NCBI GenBank assembly: GCA_009724975.1
Contig: SRXB01000138.1
Coordinates: 1-5,985 of the forward strand
Length of the DNA: 5,985 bases
Reading direction: 5' to 3'
Source: a bacterium
GTDB lineage: Bacteria; Desulfobacterota; Deferrisomatia; Deferrisomatales; BM512
The number at the start of each line of letters is the position of its first letter. The first letter of the stretch is position 1. The translations under genes and the position numbers were made by a program. Under the pieces are notes generated by a model. That model was not told the DNA's origin, made no database searches, and saw only the letters and a program-made list of their open reading frames with translations. This document shows positions 5,864-5,985 of the stretch, piece by piece.

Positions 5864-5985
5864 TTGACCGCAATCCGGCGCCGGTTCGCATCGACGCGCC
5901 TTTTGGGCCCTGCGGCCATTTTGCTGGCCCTTTTCCTCCTTTGCGCCTGCTCCGGCGGAGAAGAGGGCAAAAAAGCGGCGTCAAC
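5864..5985 (+). CDS. Putative lipoprotein, N-terminal part only
   Basis: Forty codons are visible before the right edge. The translation from TTG at 5864 begins MTAIRRRFASTRLL, continues with a hydrophobic core at about 13-26 and reaches LCAC then SGGEEGKK. This is a type II signal peptide: basic n-region, hydrophobic h-region, lipobox L26-C27-A28-C29 and a flexible charged linker. C29 would be lipidated. No ATG exists in this frame; TTG at 5864 is chosen because GAGG (5852-5855) lies 8 bases upstream, while TTG at 5858 is too close to it. The frame is the same as rubrerythrin's, after its TAA. The gene is probably cotranscribed with rubrerythrin. The mature function cannot be told from this fragment. 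Confidence 0.65.
   Translation, partial: MTAIRRRFASTRLLGPAAILLALFLLCACSGGEEGKKAAS

Noticed and set aside
5625..5984. A minus-strand frame opposite the end of rubrerythrin and the lipoprotein start
   Set aside because: It covers two well-supported plus-strand genes; its translation is Arg/Pro-rich without recognisable motifs.

Overview
The window reads as a GC-rich chromosomal segment of a Gram-negative, probably anaerobic or microaerophilic bacterium. The evidence is an exported TPR protein, a lipoprotein signal sequence, a rubrerythrin-type diiron protein and an FMN reductase of the iron-sulfur-flavoprotein-like group. A deltaproteobacterial lineage (Desulfobacterota/Desulfuromonadota type) would fit, but that is an inference from gene content and not proven. 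Nearly the whole window is coding. I see no mobile element, CRISPR array, tRNA or rRNA.

Layout, left to right. Positions 1-2678 (minus strand) hold the first 892 codons of a very long tetratricopeptide-repeat protein with an N-terminal signal sequence; its C-terminus lies outside the window. After a 79-base gap, 2758-3906 (minus) is metX, a homoserine O-acyltransferase that starts with TTG. Upstream of metX is a 320-base non-coding leader (3907-4226). It contains a clear SAM-I (S-box) riboswitch at about 4010-4124, a hairpin that buries the metX Shine-Dalgarno sequence at 3913-3931, two further strong inverted repeats and a candidate extended -10 promoter. Positions 4227-4688 (minus) encode a Fur/PerR-family metalloregulator, and 4688-5314 (minus) an NADPH-dependent FMN reductase-like flavoprotein; the two genes overlap in TGATG. 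A 72-base divergent intergenic region (5315-5386) holds two overlapping promoter candidates. On the plus strand, 5387-5842 is a rubrerythrin-like ferritin-fold protein without a rubredoxin domain, followed after 21 bases by the start of a lipoprotein gene that runs off the right edge.

How it may work together. The flavoprotein-regulator pair transcribed away from the rubrerythrin looks like a peroxide/iron stress module: a PerR- or Fur-like sensor, a peroxidase-type diiron protein and a flavoprotein that could handle electrons. metX carries its own feedback loop, in which high SAM closes the aptamer and should lower acyl-homoserine synthesis, probably at translation initiation. The strongest signals are the SAM-I leader with its SD hairpin and TTG start, and the overlapping divergent promoters of the redox module. 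None of the individual protein families is new. I do not see an undescribed system in this window.
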